From: Desulfobulbaceae bacterium UBA2273
GTDB lineage: Bacteria > Desulfobacterota > Desulfobulbia > Desulfobulbales > Desulfurivibrionaceae
DNA length: 64,000 nucleotides
Direction: 5' to 3'
Assembly: GCA_002347095.1 (NCBI GenBank)
Contig: DDWZ01000018.1
Location: forward strand, 1 to 64,000
The position numbers were made by a program, and so were the translations under genes. A model generated the notes under the pieces. The model did no database searches and was not told the origin of the DNA. It saw nothing but the letters and a program-made list of their open reading frames with translations. Every line of letters begins with the position of its first letter. Position 1 is the stretch's first letter. This document shows positions 38,762-47,131 of this stretch, piece by piece.

Positions 38762-39607
38762 TTAGACGAGGGAAGCGTGGTGTTCGGCAAGGGCGAGACA
38801 GCGTTGGCCATCTTCAAGGCGGCCATGTTTGAGACAGCCATTGCCGTAAAGCAAAGCCCTGCGGACCAACTCCTCGCGGGCAAGGCGGGACTGCTCGGGG
38901 GTGAGGGAAATATCAGCAAGAAGCTTTTCCATGGCCCGGATGCGGAAATAGTCCATGCCGGTCTTGAATTGAACGGAAACCTGATCCTCCCTGCCGCCGT
39001 GCTTGACGGTGAGCGGCGCATCCACCAGAAGAAAGGGATGCGTTGCACTGGCCCTAAGCCAGAGTTCGTAATCCTCGCAGCAGGGAAAGGATTCGTCGAA
39101 CAGGCCGACTAAGCCGAACAGCTCCCGCCGGGCCATGACCGTGGACATGCCCACCACGCAGAGCTCCAGGCTGCGGGCAAAGATATCGCCGCCTTCCTTG
39201 GCATGCCGCTTCTTCTGGTTGAGATGGCGGCCATTGCGGAACCAGGTTTCCTGGGTGTGCGAAATGAGCAGCTCCGGCTGCGCCTCCATGGCGCTGACTT
39301 GGAGCTCCAGCTTGTTTTTGGTGAATTGGTCGTCGGAATCGAGGAAGGCGAGAAGAGAATGGCGGGCCGCGCTGATCCCGGCATTGCGGGCCGCGGCCGG
39401 TCCCCGGTTTTCCTGGCGCAGGCTGGTAAGCGCCGTGCCGTAGGAGGAAAGCAGCGCCGGGGTTTCGTCGGTGGAGCCGTCGTCCACCACGATGAGTTCG
39501 AAATTGGCGTAGCTTTGGGCGAGGACCGAATCGATGGCCCGGGCGAGAAAACCGGCCCGGTTATGGGTGGGGATGATAACGGAGACTGGGGTGGCTGGAG
39601 AGGACAT
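38762..39607 (-). CDS. Family 2 glycosyltransferase
   Basis: The 281-residue protein is a GT-A fold transferase that would move a sugar from a nucleotide donor to an unknown acceptor. VSVIIPTHNRAGFL is at the N terminus, followed by VVDDGSTDETP, the metal-binding FLDSDD and a downstream CCEDYELWLRA. There are no membrane spans. ATG 39607 is chosen because upstream codons (to 39646) are only the CACGAAA repeat read in frame. It lies 112 bp after birA on the same strand, across that repeat. No polysaccharide gene cluster surrounds it, so the product cannot be predicted. Confidence 0.88.
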   Translation of the reverse strand: MSSPATPVSVIIPTHNRAGFLARAIDSVLAQSYANFELIVVDDGSTDETPALLSSYGTALTSLRQENRGPAAARNAGISAARHSLLAFLDSDDQFTKNKLELQVSAMEAQPELLISHTQETWFRNGRHLNQKKRHAKEGGDIFARSLELCVVGMSTVMARRELFGLVGLFDESFPCCEDYELWLRASATHPFLLVDAPLTVKHGGREDQVSVQFKTGMDYFRIRAMEKLLADISLTPEQSRLAREELVRRALLYGNGCLKHGRLEDGQRCLALAEHHASLV

Positions 39608-39621
39608 GGGTAAAAGACTCC

Positions 39622-39711
39622 GCCACGAAAACCACGAAATCCACAAAAACGATCAGACAGCAAGCCAGGGTGCAAAATGTATTTTTTCGTGTTTTTCGTG
39701 GTTTTCGTGGC
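39622..39711. repeat. CACGAAA-unit inverted repeat between birA and the glycosyltransferase gene
   Basis: The left arm reads CCACGAAAA/CCACGAAAT/CCACAAAAA and the right arm reads TTTCGTGTT/TTTCGTGGT/TTTCGTGG (39685-39711). The arms are 30-40 bp apart and could form a stem. This is the second copy of the arrangement found at 13379-13536. Confidence 0.7.
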
Positions 39712-39719
39712 AAAAAATA

Positions 39720-40646
39720 TCAATCGATATACAGCAATTCCCCGGAGTGTTCGACGATCTCTGCCCCGCTTTCAAGATGGCGGAGGATGATGCCGCCGTC
39801 CGGGGCAAGCCCCAGCACCTCGGCTTGATACTGGGGCTGCTGCTGGACATCAAAGCCGAACCAAACCCTGCGGCCCACGGTATCGCTCAGCTCCCGCCAG
39901 GCACCAAGCAGCAGGCTCTCCGGCAGGTCCGCGCCGGAACCGTCGTCCGCAGCCAGCCGTTGCGCCTCGTCATAGCAGAGCAGGCCGAAACTCCAGGAAA
40001 ATTTAGCCAGCAGCCGGGCAGCAAAACCGGCAAGGTCGGTATCGCGCCCGAGGATTTCCTTCATGGACACCGCTGTTGCCCCCAACTCCGCGGGAAAGGC
40101 CAGGTTGTTGATGTTAAGCCCCGCCCCGATCAGCACATATTCCTCGCCGTGGACGGCGCTGGCAAACGATTCGCAGAGTACCCCGCAGATCTTTCGCCCG
40201 GCCACATGCACATCATTCACCCATTTGAGGCGCGCCTCGATACCATAGCTCCGCACCGCCTCGCAGCAGGCCATGCCGGCAGCGAGGGGATAGAGGCGCA
40301 TGCTCTCGGGCAGCAGGGTATTGGCCATGACCAGGGTCAGCCAAAGGCCGCCGGTCGGCGCATGCCAGGAGCGCTGGAATCGGCCACGGCCACCGGTGAG
40401 TTCATCGGCGAGAAACACCATGCCGCTGGGGCAGGATTGACCGCTGGCCTCAAACTCGTTGATCCGTTGCCGGGCAAGGGGCATCAGCCGTTCGGCCTGG
40501 GGCAGATGATGGATGACACTGCCCACCGGCGCGCCGTAGCGGTACACGGTCTGGACGACCTCGGCGGAATAGTGGAGCAGACGGGCAGGGATCTCCTCGG
40601 CGGAGATGAGTTGCTGGACGGCTTGAAAGGAAAGAGGCTCAATCAT
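39720..40646 (-). CDS. birA: Biotin-[acetyl-CoA-carboxylase] ligase, no DNA-binding domain
   Basis: The 308-residue enzyme attaches biotin to carrier proteins via biotinyl-AMP. The biotin-binding loop GGRGRFQRSWHAPTGGLW, KWVNDVHVAGRKICGVLCE and the GAGLNINN region match BPL family signatures. No helix-turn-helix precedes the catalytic domain. The protein cannot therefore act as the classical biotin-operon repressor, and about 80 N-terminal residues of unknown role occupy that place. It lies at the downstream end of a biotin-enzyme cluster, after repeat copy C, which fits a dedicated ligase. Confidence 0.88.
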   Translation of the reverse strand: MIEPLSFQAVQQLISAEEIPARLLHYSAEVVQTVYRYGAPVGSVIHHLPQAERLMPLARQRINEFEASGQSCPSGMVFLADELTGGRGRFQRSWHAPTGGLWLTLVMANTLLPESMRLYPLAAGMACCEAVRSYGIEARLKWVNDVHVAGRKICGVLCESFASAVHGEEYVLIGAGLNINNLAFPAELGATAVSMKEILGRDTDLAGFAARLLAKFSWSFGLLCYDEAQRLAADDGSGADLPESLLLGAWRELSDTVGRRVWFGFDVQQQPQYQAEVLGLAPDGGIILRHLESGAEIVEHSGELLYID

Positions 40647-40694
40647 TGGTAGCTATGTAGCCAAAATCAAAAAAGAGACTTAAACATCCCAACC

Positions 40695-40800
40695 GTAACC
40701 GTTCAGCAGTGCCGCAGATGCGCGGAAGAGGCCTGCGAAGTGTGCTGCTGCACACGAGCCGGCCGATGACAACACAGATGTGGTGCTGCTGGACGGTTAC
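40695..40800 (+). repeat. inverted-terminus element, copy C (106 bp)
   Basis: It starts GTAACCGTTCAGCAG and ends CTGCTGGACGGTTAC, and its interior matches copy A (106 bp, opposite orientation) almost base for base. It sits between birA and the biotin carrier gene. Confidence 0.8.
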
Positions 40801-40808
40801 GAGGGCGG

Positions 40809-41456
40809 TTACTCCCATTCAGCTTTCACGCGGGTGATGATCCGCTGGATCATGGGCAGCTTTTCCTGGGAACAGATGCCCAGCAACGGCTCGCCCTGGG
40901 AAACGCTGACCCCGGGCTGAAAATACACGGAATGGATGATCCCCGGCTCCCCGGCATAATAGACCGGAGTATCCCGCTTCATCAGGGACATGGTGAGAAT
41001 CTCGTCCCCGGGCTTGATGGAGACTCCCCGTTGGCCGTGCTTGTCGATCTTGGCTTGCAGGTCGAGGGAAAAGAAATACTTGGCCCGTTCCGGCGCGTTG
41101 AAGGGCTCCAGCACCTGACGGAGGATATTCTCGATGATCTCGCGTTTCTTCAACGGATGCCGGATGGTGAGAATCTTTTCGCCCGCTTCGACGAACTGCC
41201 CTTCCAGGTCGCTGCGGATAAAGGAAACCACCCCGTTGCTCGAGGAAAAAATCTTCTTCTGGTTTCCCTCCCGCAGCAGTTCATAGAGCAAGGTGCCCCG
41301 GACATGATGCCATTCGCCGGACGGTCCTTCCACCTCGGCACCTTCCTTGACCCGGAACCGGACCTGGCCGGTGTGGCTGGTCCGCACGTCCAGATAGTCA
41401 AAAGGATCGGAACGATACTTACCAATTATTGCATCGAAATCTATTTCGTCAGTCAT
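40809..41456 (-). CDS. Biotin/lipoyl-attachment protein with two barrel domains (carboxylase carrier subunit)
   Basis: The 215-residue protein has two barrel-like segments. The first includes SSNGVVSFIRSDLEGQFVEAGE. The second includes DEILTMSLMKRDTPVYYAG, where K160 takes the place of the biotinylated lysine. The usual AMKM signature reads SLMKR here, so the assignment is by position, fold pattern and context. Neighbouring genes encode a carboxyltransferase, a biotin carboxylase and a biotin ligase, so this is probably the biotin carboxyl carrier protein. ATG 41456 is chosen because the upstream in-frame residues come from AAGG repeats. No clear Shine-Dalgarno sequence is visible. Confidence 0.72.
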   Translation of the reverse strand: MTDEIDFDAIIGKYRSDPFDYLDVRTSHTGQVRFRVKEGAEVEGPSGEWHHVRGTLLYELLREGNQKKIFSSSNGVVSFIRSDLEGQFVEAGEKILTIRHPLKKREIIENILRQVLEPFNAPERAKYFFSLDLQAKIDKHGQRGVSIKPGDEILTMSLMKRDTPVYYAGEPGIIHSVYFQPGVSVSQGEPLLGICSQEKLPMIQRIITRVKAEWE

Positions 41457-41462
41457 AATATA

Positions 41463-41503
41463 TGAGGAAAGGTTAAAGGTTAAAGGTGCAAGGACAAAGG
41501 TCT
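41463..41503. repeat. AAGG-heptamer arm, left of the four-helix-bundle gene
   Basis: Tandem units AAGGTTA/AAGGTTA/AAGGTGC/AAGGACA lie between the biotin carrier gene and the four-helix-bundle gene. The complementary arm is at 41899-41935, so the pair encloses that gene. Confidence 0.65.
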
Positions 41504-41889
41504 CATTCATCTTCTCGCAGAAAACTGCGCCGTGCTTTTATAAGCCCGGCAAGCATCGAGGAAATTTCCACGGTTTCCTGCCGCCACTCCTTGCCTTTCT
41601 GGTTTTCGATATAACCGATGTTCACGCCAATGTATATCTGGGTGCGAAGTTCTCCGCAGGAACCCTTTGCATATGAGAAAAAATTAATACTCTCTTTTAT
41701 CGATTCTCTTTCAAAACCTTCCGCAATGTTGCTTGGGATGGAAAGCCCCGCCCGCGTAATCTGGTCCCGAAAGCCAAAATCCTTTAATTCCCGCAACGCC
41801 TTGTACAATTCAGCACTCAAGCGGACTGAACGCTTCCAGACCTCAAAGTCCTCAAAAGCCTGCGACGGCGGCGATTTTTCTTCCCCCAA
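41503..41889 (-). CDS. Four-helix-bundle protein (S23/23S rRNA-intervening-sequence family)
   Basis: The 128-residue protein matches the S23 four-helix-bundle family, named from reading frames inside intervening sequences of 23S rRNA genes. FEDFEVWKRSVRLSAELYK, ITRAGLSIPSNIAEGFER and KGSCGELRTQI are the family's typical motifs. It begins at TTG 41889 with AAAGGA further upstream. It is the only non-carboxylase gene between the carboxyltransferase and carrier genes. It is bounded on both sides by complementary AAGG repeat arms, which suggests it arrived as a cassette. The molecular function of the family is unknown. Confidence 0.85.
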   Translation of the reverse strand: MGEEKSPPSQAFEDFEVWKRSVRLSAELYKALRELKDFGFRDQITRAGLSIPSNIAEGFERESIKESINFFSYAKGSCGELRTQIYIGVNIGYIENQKGKEWRQETVEISSMLAGLIKARRSFLREDE

Positions 41890-41898
41890 AACTTCTGT

Positions 41899-41935
41899 CC
41901 TTTAGCCTTGAACCTTTGGCCTTTCGCCTTAGCGG
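41899..41935. repeat. AAGG-heptamer arm, right of the four-helix-bundle gene
   Basis: Pyrimidine-strand units TAGCCTT/GAACCTT/TGGCCTT/TCGCCTT lie between the four-helix-bundle gene and the end of the carboxyltransferase gene. They are complementary in pattern to the arm at 41463-41503. Confidence 0.65.
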
Positions 41936-44184
41936 TAATACAGATTGCCGCCGCCCATGGTCAGCAGGGACTTATGGAGATTGCGCCTAAACTCGCGACG
42001 ATCCCAGATGCCCTGGATATGGCCGCGCTGCAGGGCGTTGCGGGCATTGTGGTAATCGGGCGGGATATCCTCGCCCGTGGTATCGCGGATAACCCGAGGC
42101 CCGGCAAAACCCACCCGGCTTGAGCGGATGGCGAACTGATACGGCGAACAGCCCAAGAAACTCGCCACCGGCCCGGCATAGGAATTGTTGTCGTAGACCA
42201 CGATGTACAACCCGCCGGAGTCGATGTATTCCCGCACCGCCATGGTGCACTTGGGCATCTGCACCACGCCCAGGGTTCCCTCGTGGATGCGGATGCCGCC
42301 GGTGGTGTGTACATAGGAGAGCAGGGGCCGCCGTTTCAGCTTGGCCGATTCACAGGCCCGTACGAATTTTTCACCCTCGGCGGAGCCCACCGTCCCGTTT
42401 CTAAAATCGCTGTACAGCATGGCCACCACCAGATCAACGCCCATAACCCTGGCGTCGAAGGTGATGATCCCGCTTTTCCGCCCGGTCTTGGCGATGGCGG
42501 ATTGCAATTTCTTTTCAAAGCCCGGATAGGTCAGGGGATTGCCCGCGCAAACCCCTCCATTGAATTCCCGGATGGAATCCGGATCAAAAAGATGCTTGAG
42601 ATACCATTGATATTCCAAGGGAAAATGATGACCGCAATTTTCGCACACCCCGCCGAATTCGCCATAGAGGTCGGGCACCCAAAGGTCCTTGCACCCCTGC
42701 TTTTCGGTGTTTGGGCAGGTTACGGTTCGGTCTTCGTTGGCCAGCGGGCTGGTATAGACATCCCCGAACTCAATGGGATCTTCCCCGGCGCCGCTTGAGG
42801 AAACAGGCGACTTACCCGGACGCGCGCCGGGTTTTTTCGAGATAAAATCGTACGCCGCGGTGATCGGGGAGGAAACCTGCCTGAGCAGCACCGAGCCCTC
42901 GCCGGACACATCCTGAAAAACCTTTTTCACCTGCTTCTGCTGGGTTTTCAGCAGATCATAGCGGAAGCTGTAATACAGTTTGGCAATACTCTTTTTTGCC
43001 TTCCGGCAGAAAGCGGAGCAGGGGGAGCTCTCTTCGGAATAGGCCGCGCAAGACATGTTCCGGTATTTTTTCGAACGGTAACTGAGCAACCGCTTGACCT
43101 CGTCCTCGTTGAGGTCCCAGGAAATCTCGATATGCGGTTCTTCTACGACCTGCCCTTCCGACTTCTTCATCGTCAATTCATAGGCGCGAAAAGCCCGGAG
43201 ACTCTTGGTTTTCAGCACCACTTCGTCGGTGGCCCGGATGATCTCGCTCTTGAGCTGCCGGAAAAAACCGAAATCGTCCCGTTTTGCCCCCAAGGGAGGC
43301 TCATGGACAATCCGATCGATGGTCCCGAGCTTGAGATTTTCCGCCGCCGTGATATGCAGATTCTCGGCGCAGGCCTCCACCAGCTCCTTGGGCATCTTTT
43401 CGCCCTCGCGGATCTTGCCCTCGATGGCGGCCGCGCCCTCCGGGGAGATAACTGAATAGTAACCGTGGGAAAACATCAACCGGACATCGGCCATGCCCAC
43501 GGCCTCGGCCCCGCCGGAACCGCCTTCCGAAGTGACGGAAATCATCGGCACCCGCAACTTGGCCATGGCGTAAAGATTGCGCGCGATCTGCTGGCCGGCG
43601 CCGGGATAATCCTCCACCGGAAAGGAGCCGGGGGTGAAAATATAAAAATGGATGGGAATGCCTTCGGTTTCGGCAACCTTCATGTAGCGCAAGGCTTTTT
43701 CGTTGCCCCAGGGCTTGCTGCAGCCGCCGTTGCGGTATTCCTCGCCATGCCCCTTCTCGTGGCCGATGACCATGACCTGCTGCATGACGGTTTTGTTTTT
43801 CACCCGCCGCATGATGCTCGCCCTGGCCGCAACCATGGAGGGATCGATGCTGACCTCCTCGGCGCCGCCGAGTTCGGTGTAATCCTCGTAGACATTCTCA
43901 AGGATGTCCTTCAGGGAAAACCGGTGGGTATTGCGGACAATGCGCACCCGGTCCATGGAAGTCAGGGTTTCTTCGCAGCGACCCTCCAAAAAGGAGATGG
44001 ATTCCTCCAGGGCCTTGATTTCCTCGGACAACTGGTCCTCGGTATAGTCGTAGAACTTGTCCCGCAGGGTGACGATTTTTTCGCGCAGGCCGGAGAGATT
44101 CCCCCACTCGACGCCGTCCTTGATCTGGCTCAGATAGTTGATGCGTTCTTCTATCTTGAGCAGCCGCTTTCGTAAATCTTCCAT
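41929..44184 (-). CDS. Fused acetyl-CoA carboxylase carboxyltransferase (alpha then beta)
   Basis: The 751-residue protein joins an AccA-like N-terminal half to an AccD-like C-terminal half. The first has MEDLRKRLLKIEERINYL, VTSEGGSGGAEAVGMADV and YSVISPEGAAAI. The second has a Cys4 finger starting CPNTEKQGC and ending CENCGHHF, then HTTGGIRIHEGTLGVVQMPK. The first finger pair is spaced C-x7-C, not the usual C-x2-C. The complex would transfer carboxyl from biotin to acetyl-CoA for fatty acid synthesis, though an alternative acyl-CoA substrate cannot be excluded. The start at 44184 is chosen by family alignment, with no strong ribosome-binding site. The upstream gap to accC holds two hairpins. 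Confidence 0.86.
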   Translation of the reverse strand: MEDLRKRLLKIEERINYLSQIKDGVEWGNLSGLREKIVTLRDKFYDYTEDQLSEEIKALEESISFLEGRCEETLTSMDRVRIVRNTHRFSLKDILENVYEDYTELGGAEEVSIDPSMVAARASIMRRVKNKTVMQQVMVIGHEKGHGEEYRNGGCSKPWGNEKALRYMKVAETEGIPIHFYIFTPGSFPVEDYPGAGQQIARNLYAMAKLRVPMISVTSEGGSGGAEAVGMADVRLMFSHGYYSVISPEGAAAIEGKIREGEKMPKELVEACAENLHITAAENLKLGTIDRIVHEPPLGAKRDDFGFFRQLKSEIIRATDEVVLKTKSLRAFRAYELTMKKSEGQVVEEPHIEISWDLNEDEVKRLLSYRSKKYRNMSCAAYSEESSPCSAFCRKAKKSIAKLYYSFRYDLLKTQQKQVKKVFQDVSGEGSVLLRQVSSPITAAYDFISKKPGARPGKSPVSSSGAGEDPIEFGDVYTSPLANEDRTVTCPNTEKQGCKDLWVPDLYGEFGGVCENCGHHFPLEYQWYLKHLFDPDSIREFNGGVCAGNPLTYPGFEKKLQSAIAKTGRKSGIITFDARVMGVDLVVAMLYSDFRNGTVGSAEGEKFVRACESAKLKRRPLLSYVHTTGGIRIHEGTLGVVQMPKCTMAVREYIDSGGLYIVVYDNNSYAGPVASFLGCSPYQFAIRSSRVGFAGPRVIRDTTGEDIPPDYHNARNALQRGHIQGIWDRREFRRNLHKSLLTMGGGNLYYR

Positions 44185-44240
44185 AAAGTGCGCCGTTGCA
44201 ATGGATAAGTTCGTTATTATACCCAAAGGGCATAAGTTTC

Positions 44241-44336
44241 GTTGAGCAGGCGAGCTGCTCAACTCAGCTTTAAAGTGATAAAAACGGCATAAAGAGCCGT
44301 AACAAAAAAAGGGCAGAAATTTTTTGGTAACGGCTC
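44241..44336 (-). promoter_or_regulatory. two hairpins between biotin carboxylase and carboxyltransferase genes
   Basis: The perfect 9-bp stem GTTGAGCAG / CTGCTCAAC (44241-44263) lies about 57 bp before the carboxyltransferase start. A second inverted repeat, GAGCCGTAAC / GGTAACGGCTC (44294-44336), is followed on the minus strand by TTTATGCCGTTTTT and may be a weak terminator or processing site. Confidence 0.4.
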
Positions 44337-44355
44337 CTAAATTACCTGTAACTCA

Positions 44356-45762
44356 TCAAAAGGTGAGCAGTCGGGCTATGTTTTCCTGAAGATAAGGGAG
44401 GTTGGTCATGATTTGGCCTCCTGCGGCGTTGCTGCCTTCGATGGCCACCTCGGCCAGAAATTTCCGCCCCCGTTCCTTGGCTTCCTCCATGGTGTCGCCC
44501 CAAACCAAGGCCAAGGCCAGATTGGGGTCATACTCGCTGGGGATCGCGTAAGATCGGTCGGTGGGCACATGGCTGTAAACCGCGGACCAATCGTGTTGCG
44601 GGTAGGAGAACTTGGAGATCGTCCCAATCCAGGGAGCAAAGCCGCGGGCGGTGTCTTCCGCAACAATTCTGAATTCGATGCTCGCGCCCCGGGAGACGAT
44701 ATCCTTCTGGCTGTATCCCATCTTGTCGCCCAAGGCCAGCCGGATCTGCTCGCGGATGAGGTTGGGATGTTTGTTGTTTATGTAACTGACCCGGGCGGAG
44801 ACATCGTTTTCCACCTGGATGCGGGTGTTGACCTCAAGGAGATAGGGCTGGCCGTCCCGGGTGACAATCCACTCCCAGGTACCGACATTATCGTAGCGCA
44901 CATGGGCGGCAAGCTTGAGCGAATACTCAACGACCTTGTCCAAAACCTCTTGACCGTTAAAATCGTAGGAAAAACAGGAGTTGTCGAATCCGGGCGCGGC
45001 CTCCAGCCGCTTCTGACGGCCGGTGCTTTGGATGGTGCAGTTCCGGGTGCCGAAATGCACCCGCTCGCCGTGCCGGCTGCAGACCAACTGCACCTCCAGA
45101 TGATTGAAGTCGCGGATCCGTTGCTCGATGAGCACCCCGCCGTCTCCGAACTGCCGTTTGGCATAGTTCTGAACCTGGCGGTAGATGCGCCGGAAATGCT
45201 CGATCTGGTAGACCTCTTCGATGCCCATGCCGCCGCCGCCCGCTGCGGCCTTGACCAGGATGGAGGGGTTCTTGATCTTCTGACCGTCCTGGATTTCGAG
45301 AAGATGGAGGGCGATGTCCTCGGCCTCCATCTCATTATAGATGGGGCCGTCGGTGCCGGGGATGGTGGGGATACCAAGGCGGTTGGCAACCCGCTTGGTA
45401 TTGATCTTGTCGCCAAGATCCTTGACCACCTCCCATTTCGGGCCGATGAAGGTCAGGGGCCGGTTGCGGATCGTGACCCGCCGGGCAAAACGGAAATCCT
45501 CGGAGAAAAAGCCGTAGCCGGGATGGATGGCGGTGCATTTGGTGTGGTCGGCCACGGAAAGAATATCGTTGGGATCGGTATAGGCCGATACCCGCCAGGC
45601 CCGGCGGACATTGCTCTGGCTGTCCAGGCAGCGGCGCACATGTTCGGATTCCTCATCCGCCGCGGTGTAGATCACGGTATAATCCAGGCCCAGGTCTTTA
45701 CAGGCCTCCATGATCCGCAGGGCAATCTCGCCCCGATTTGCAATCAAAACCTTGTCTTTCAA
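44356..45762 (-). CDS. Biotin carboxylase (AccC-like, divergent)
   Basis: The protein (468 residues from TTG 45762, or 480 from GTG 45798) is an ATP-grasp biotin carboxylase. KVLIANRGEIALRI, HPGYGFFSED, VKAAAGGGGMGIEEV and LLEVNTRIQVEN follow in order. Catalytic Glu, Asn, Arg and Lys positions known from AccC are kept. The normally conserved QVEHPVTE reads QVENDVSA and the RHIEVQ motif reads NHLEVQ, so it is a distinct subfamily. GAGGG six bases before TTG 45762 supports that start. With the fused carboxyltransferase and carrier it should form an acyl-CoA carboxylase. Confidence 0.85.
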   Translation of the reverse strand: MKDKVLIANRGEIALRIMEACKDLGLDYTVIYTAADEESEHVRRCLDSQSNVRRAWRVSAYTDPNDILSVADHTKCTAIHPGYGFFSEDFRFARRVTIRNRPLTFIGPKWEVVKDLGDKINTKRVANRLGIPTIPGTDGPIYNEMEAEDIALHLLEIQDGQKIKNPSILVKAAAGGGGMGIEEVYQIEHFRRIYRQVQNYAKRQFGDGGVLIEQRIRDFNHLEVQLVCSRHGERVHFGTRNCTIQSTGRQKRLEAAPGFDNSCFSYDFNGQEVLDKVVEYSLKLAAHVRYDNVGTWEWIVTRDGQPYLLEVNTRIQVENDVSARVSYINNKHPNLIREQIRLALGDKMGYSQKDIVSRGASIEFRIVAEDTARGFAPWIGTISKFSYPQHDWSAVYSHVPTDRSYAIPSEYDPNLALALVWGDTMEEAKERGRKFLAEVAIEGSNAAGGQIMTNLPYLQENIARLLTF

Positions 45763-46013
45763 GCGAACCCTCGATATCGGTTGCGGGGCAGGCTGCACCG
45801 TTCACCATATCCCCATAAACAAAAAGGAAAAAAGAGAACGATCACTCCGCCGTTTCCGTTTTCTAGTTCTTACTAATTTTCAGGGCAAATGAAAAGATGA
45901 ATTCAGATGATCTCATAACAAGGAAAGGCACCGGCAAGGCTGTTGAGCCTTGCTGCGACTGCCTCAATTCTCCCCCCGGAGCAAAAGCCCTCCATTCGAT
46001 GAAGCGCAATCTG

Positions 46014-46043
46014 TTGAAACAGCATGGTGTTCTATGGTATAGT
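46014..46043 (+). promoter_or_regulatory. candidate promoter for corC-lnt
   Basis: TTGAAA (46014-46019), an 18-bp spacer and TATAGT (46038-46043) face corC. Another TTGACA at 46141 has only a poor -10 (TAGCCA) 17 bp away. Confidence 0.35.
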
Positions 46044-46102
46044 GAACCTGTTTTTGATTTCTTCACCTGGAGTGGCATGCATCCCATGGTCAAAGTGTGG
46101 CC

Positions 46103-46131
46103 CTTATACCGATTTTAAAGATAAACGTCAA
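46103..46131 (-). promoter_or_regulatory. sigma70-type promoter of the biotin-carboxylase operon
   Basis: On the minus strand, TTGACG (46126-46131), a 17-bp spacer and TATAAG (46103-46108) predict a transcript starting near 46096. This leaves an untranslated leader of about 300 bases before the accC-like start. Confidence 0.5.
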
Positions 46132-46282
46132 TTTTTTTTCTTGACACCCCCGGCTATTTCCTTTAGCCAGAGCGTGTTGCAGCCGATTGTATAAACTTTT
46201 TTTCCACCGGACGACAGCGCCGGCCTCACCGTTGACGGTGCGCCTGCTCCGTTGTCTTACCCCAGAGGACTCTTACCCCCAC

Positions 46283-47131
46283 ATGGACACATCCGCCCCG
46301 GACACCGGCGACTCCCCCTTCAAGCGCATTCTCAATTTTTTTGGCATCAACCGCGCCCCAGACACCACCGAAGACATTGAGCAGGAAATACAGGAACTCC
46401 TCGATGACGGAGAAGAACAGGGGTTGATCTCCCGCGAGGAAGGGGAGATGATCAGCTCCATCCTCGAATTCAGGGACACCCTGGTCCGCGAGATCATGAC
46501 CCCGCGAAGCGACATGGTCAGCGCCGAGGCACAGGTGTCGGCCGCCGATCTCATCCAGTTGATCACCGATGAGGGGTACACCAGAATCCCCATCTACCAG
46601 GATTCCCCGGACAATATCATCGGCATCCTCCATGCCAAGGATCTGTTGCCCTTCTGCCTCAACGCCTCCTCCATGCCCGCTGCCTCGGAGCTGGTCAAAC
46701 CGGCTTTTTTCGTACTCGACACCCGCAAGATCGTCAACCTGCTCAAGGATTTCCAGAGCCAGAAAGGCCATATGGCCGTGGTCACCGACGAATTCGGCAG
46801 CGTCCGCGGGCTGGTGACCTTGGAAGACGTGCTGGAAGAAATCGTCGGCGAGATTCGCGACGAATACGACAAGGCGGAAAAACGGTGGAAGGTGGTGAAC
46901 GAGCACATGCTCCTCACCGACGCCAAGGTCAATCTTGAGGAGGTGGAGGATTTCTTCGGCGTTACCCTGCCGGAAGGCCCCTACGAATCAGTGGGCGGCC
47001 TGATCATCCACCAACTGGATCGGGTGCCGCCGGTGGGCGCCACCATGCTGATCAACTCCCTGGTCTTTGAGGTGGTCTCCGCCGACCGGCGGCGCATCCA
47101 CACCGTAAAAATCCAGACCAAGCTCGACTGA
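46283..47131 (+). CDS. corC: CorC/HlyC-family CBS-domain protein
   Basis: The 282-residue protein has an acidic N-terminal helix (EDIEQEIQELLDDGEEQGLI) and a CBS pair. The pair runs from REIMTPRSDMVSAEAQ through MAVVTDEFGSVRGLVTLEDVLEEIVG. A C-terminal CorC_HlyC domain (YESVGGLIIHQLDRVPPVGA) follows. The family is linked to magnesium/cobalt efflux and to the phoH-ybeY-ybeX-lnt cluster. The same neighbours occur here, spread over 7 kb. The ribosome-binding site for ATG 46283 is weak. The stop overlaps lnt as TGATG. Confidence 0.9.
   Translation: MDTSAPDTGDSPFKRILNFFGINRAPDTTEDIEQEIQELLDDGEEQGLISREEGEMISSILEFRDTLVREIMTPRSDMVSAEAQVSAADLIQLITDEGYTRIPIYQDSPDNIIGILHAKDLLPFCLNASSMPAASELVKPAFFVLDTRKIVNLLKDFQSQKGHMAVVTDEFGSVRGLVTLEDVLEEIVGEIRDEYDKAEKRWKVVNEHMLLTDAKVNLEEVEDFFGVTLPEGPYESVGGLIIHQLDRVPPVGATMLINSLVFEVVSADRRRIHTVKIQTKLD

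Larger units (their letters stand above)
45799..46282. other. 484-bp divergent intergenic region, accC-like / corC
   Basis: The region holds a strong minus-strand promoter at 46103-46131 and a plus-strand promoter match at 46014-46043. It also has a perfect 8-bp hairpin GCAAGGCT / AGCCTTGC (45935-45954). Short reading frames on both strands lack ribosome-binding sites and recognisable content, and I do not call them genes. Confidence 0.5.

Noticed and set aside
45863..46118. Short open frames on both strands in the gap between the accC-like gene and corC (for example 45897-46118 plus and 45863-46093 minus).
   Set aside because: They have no ribosome-binding site and no recognisable protein features. 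The minus-strand frame would start almost at the predicted transcript start.
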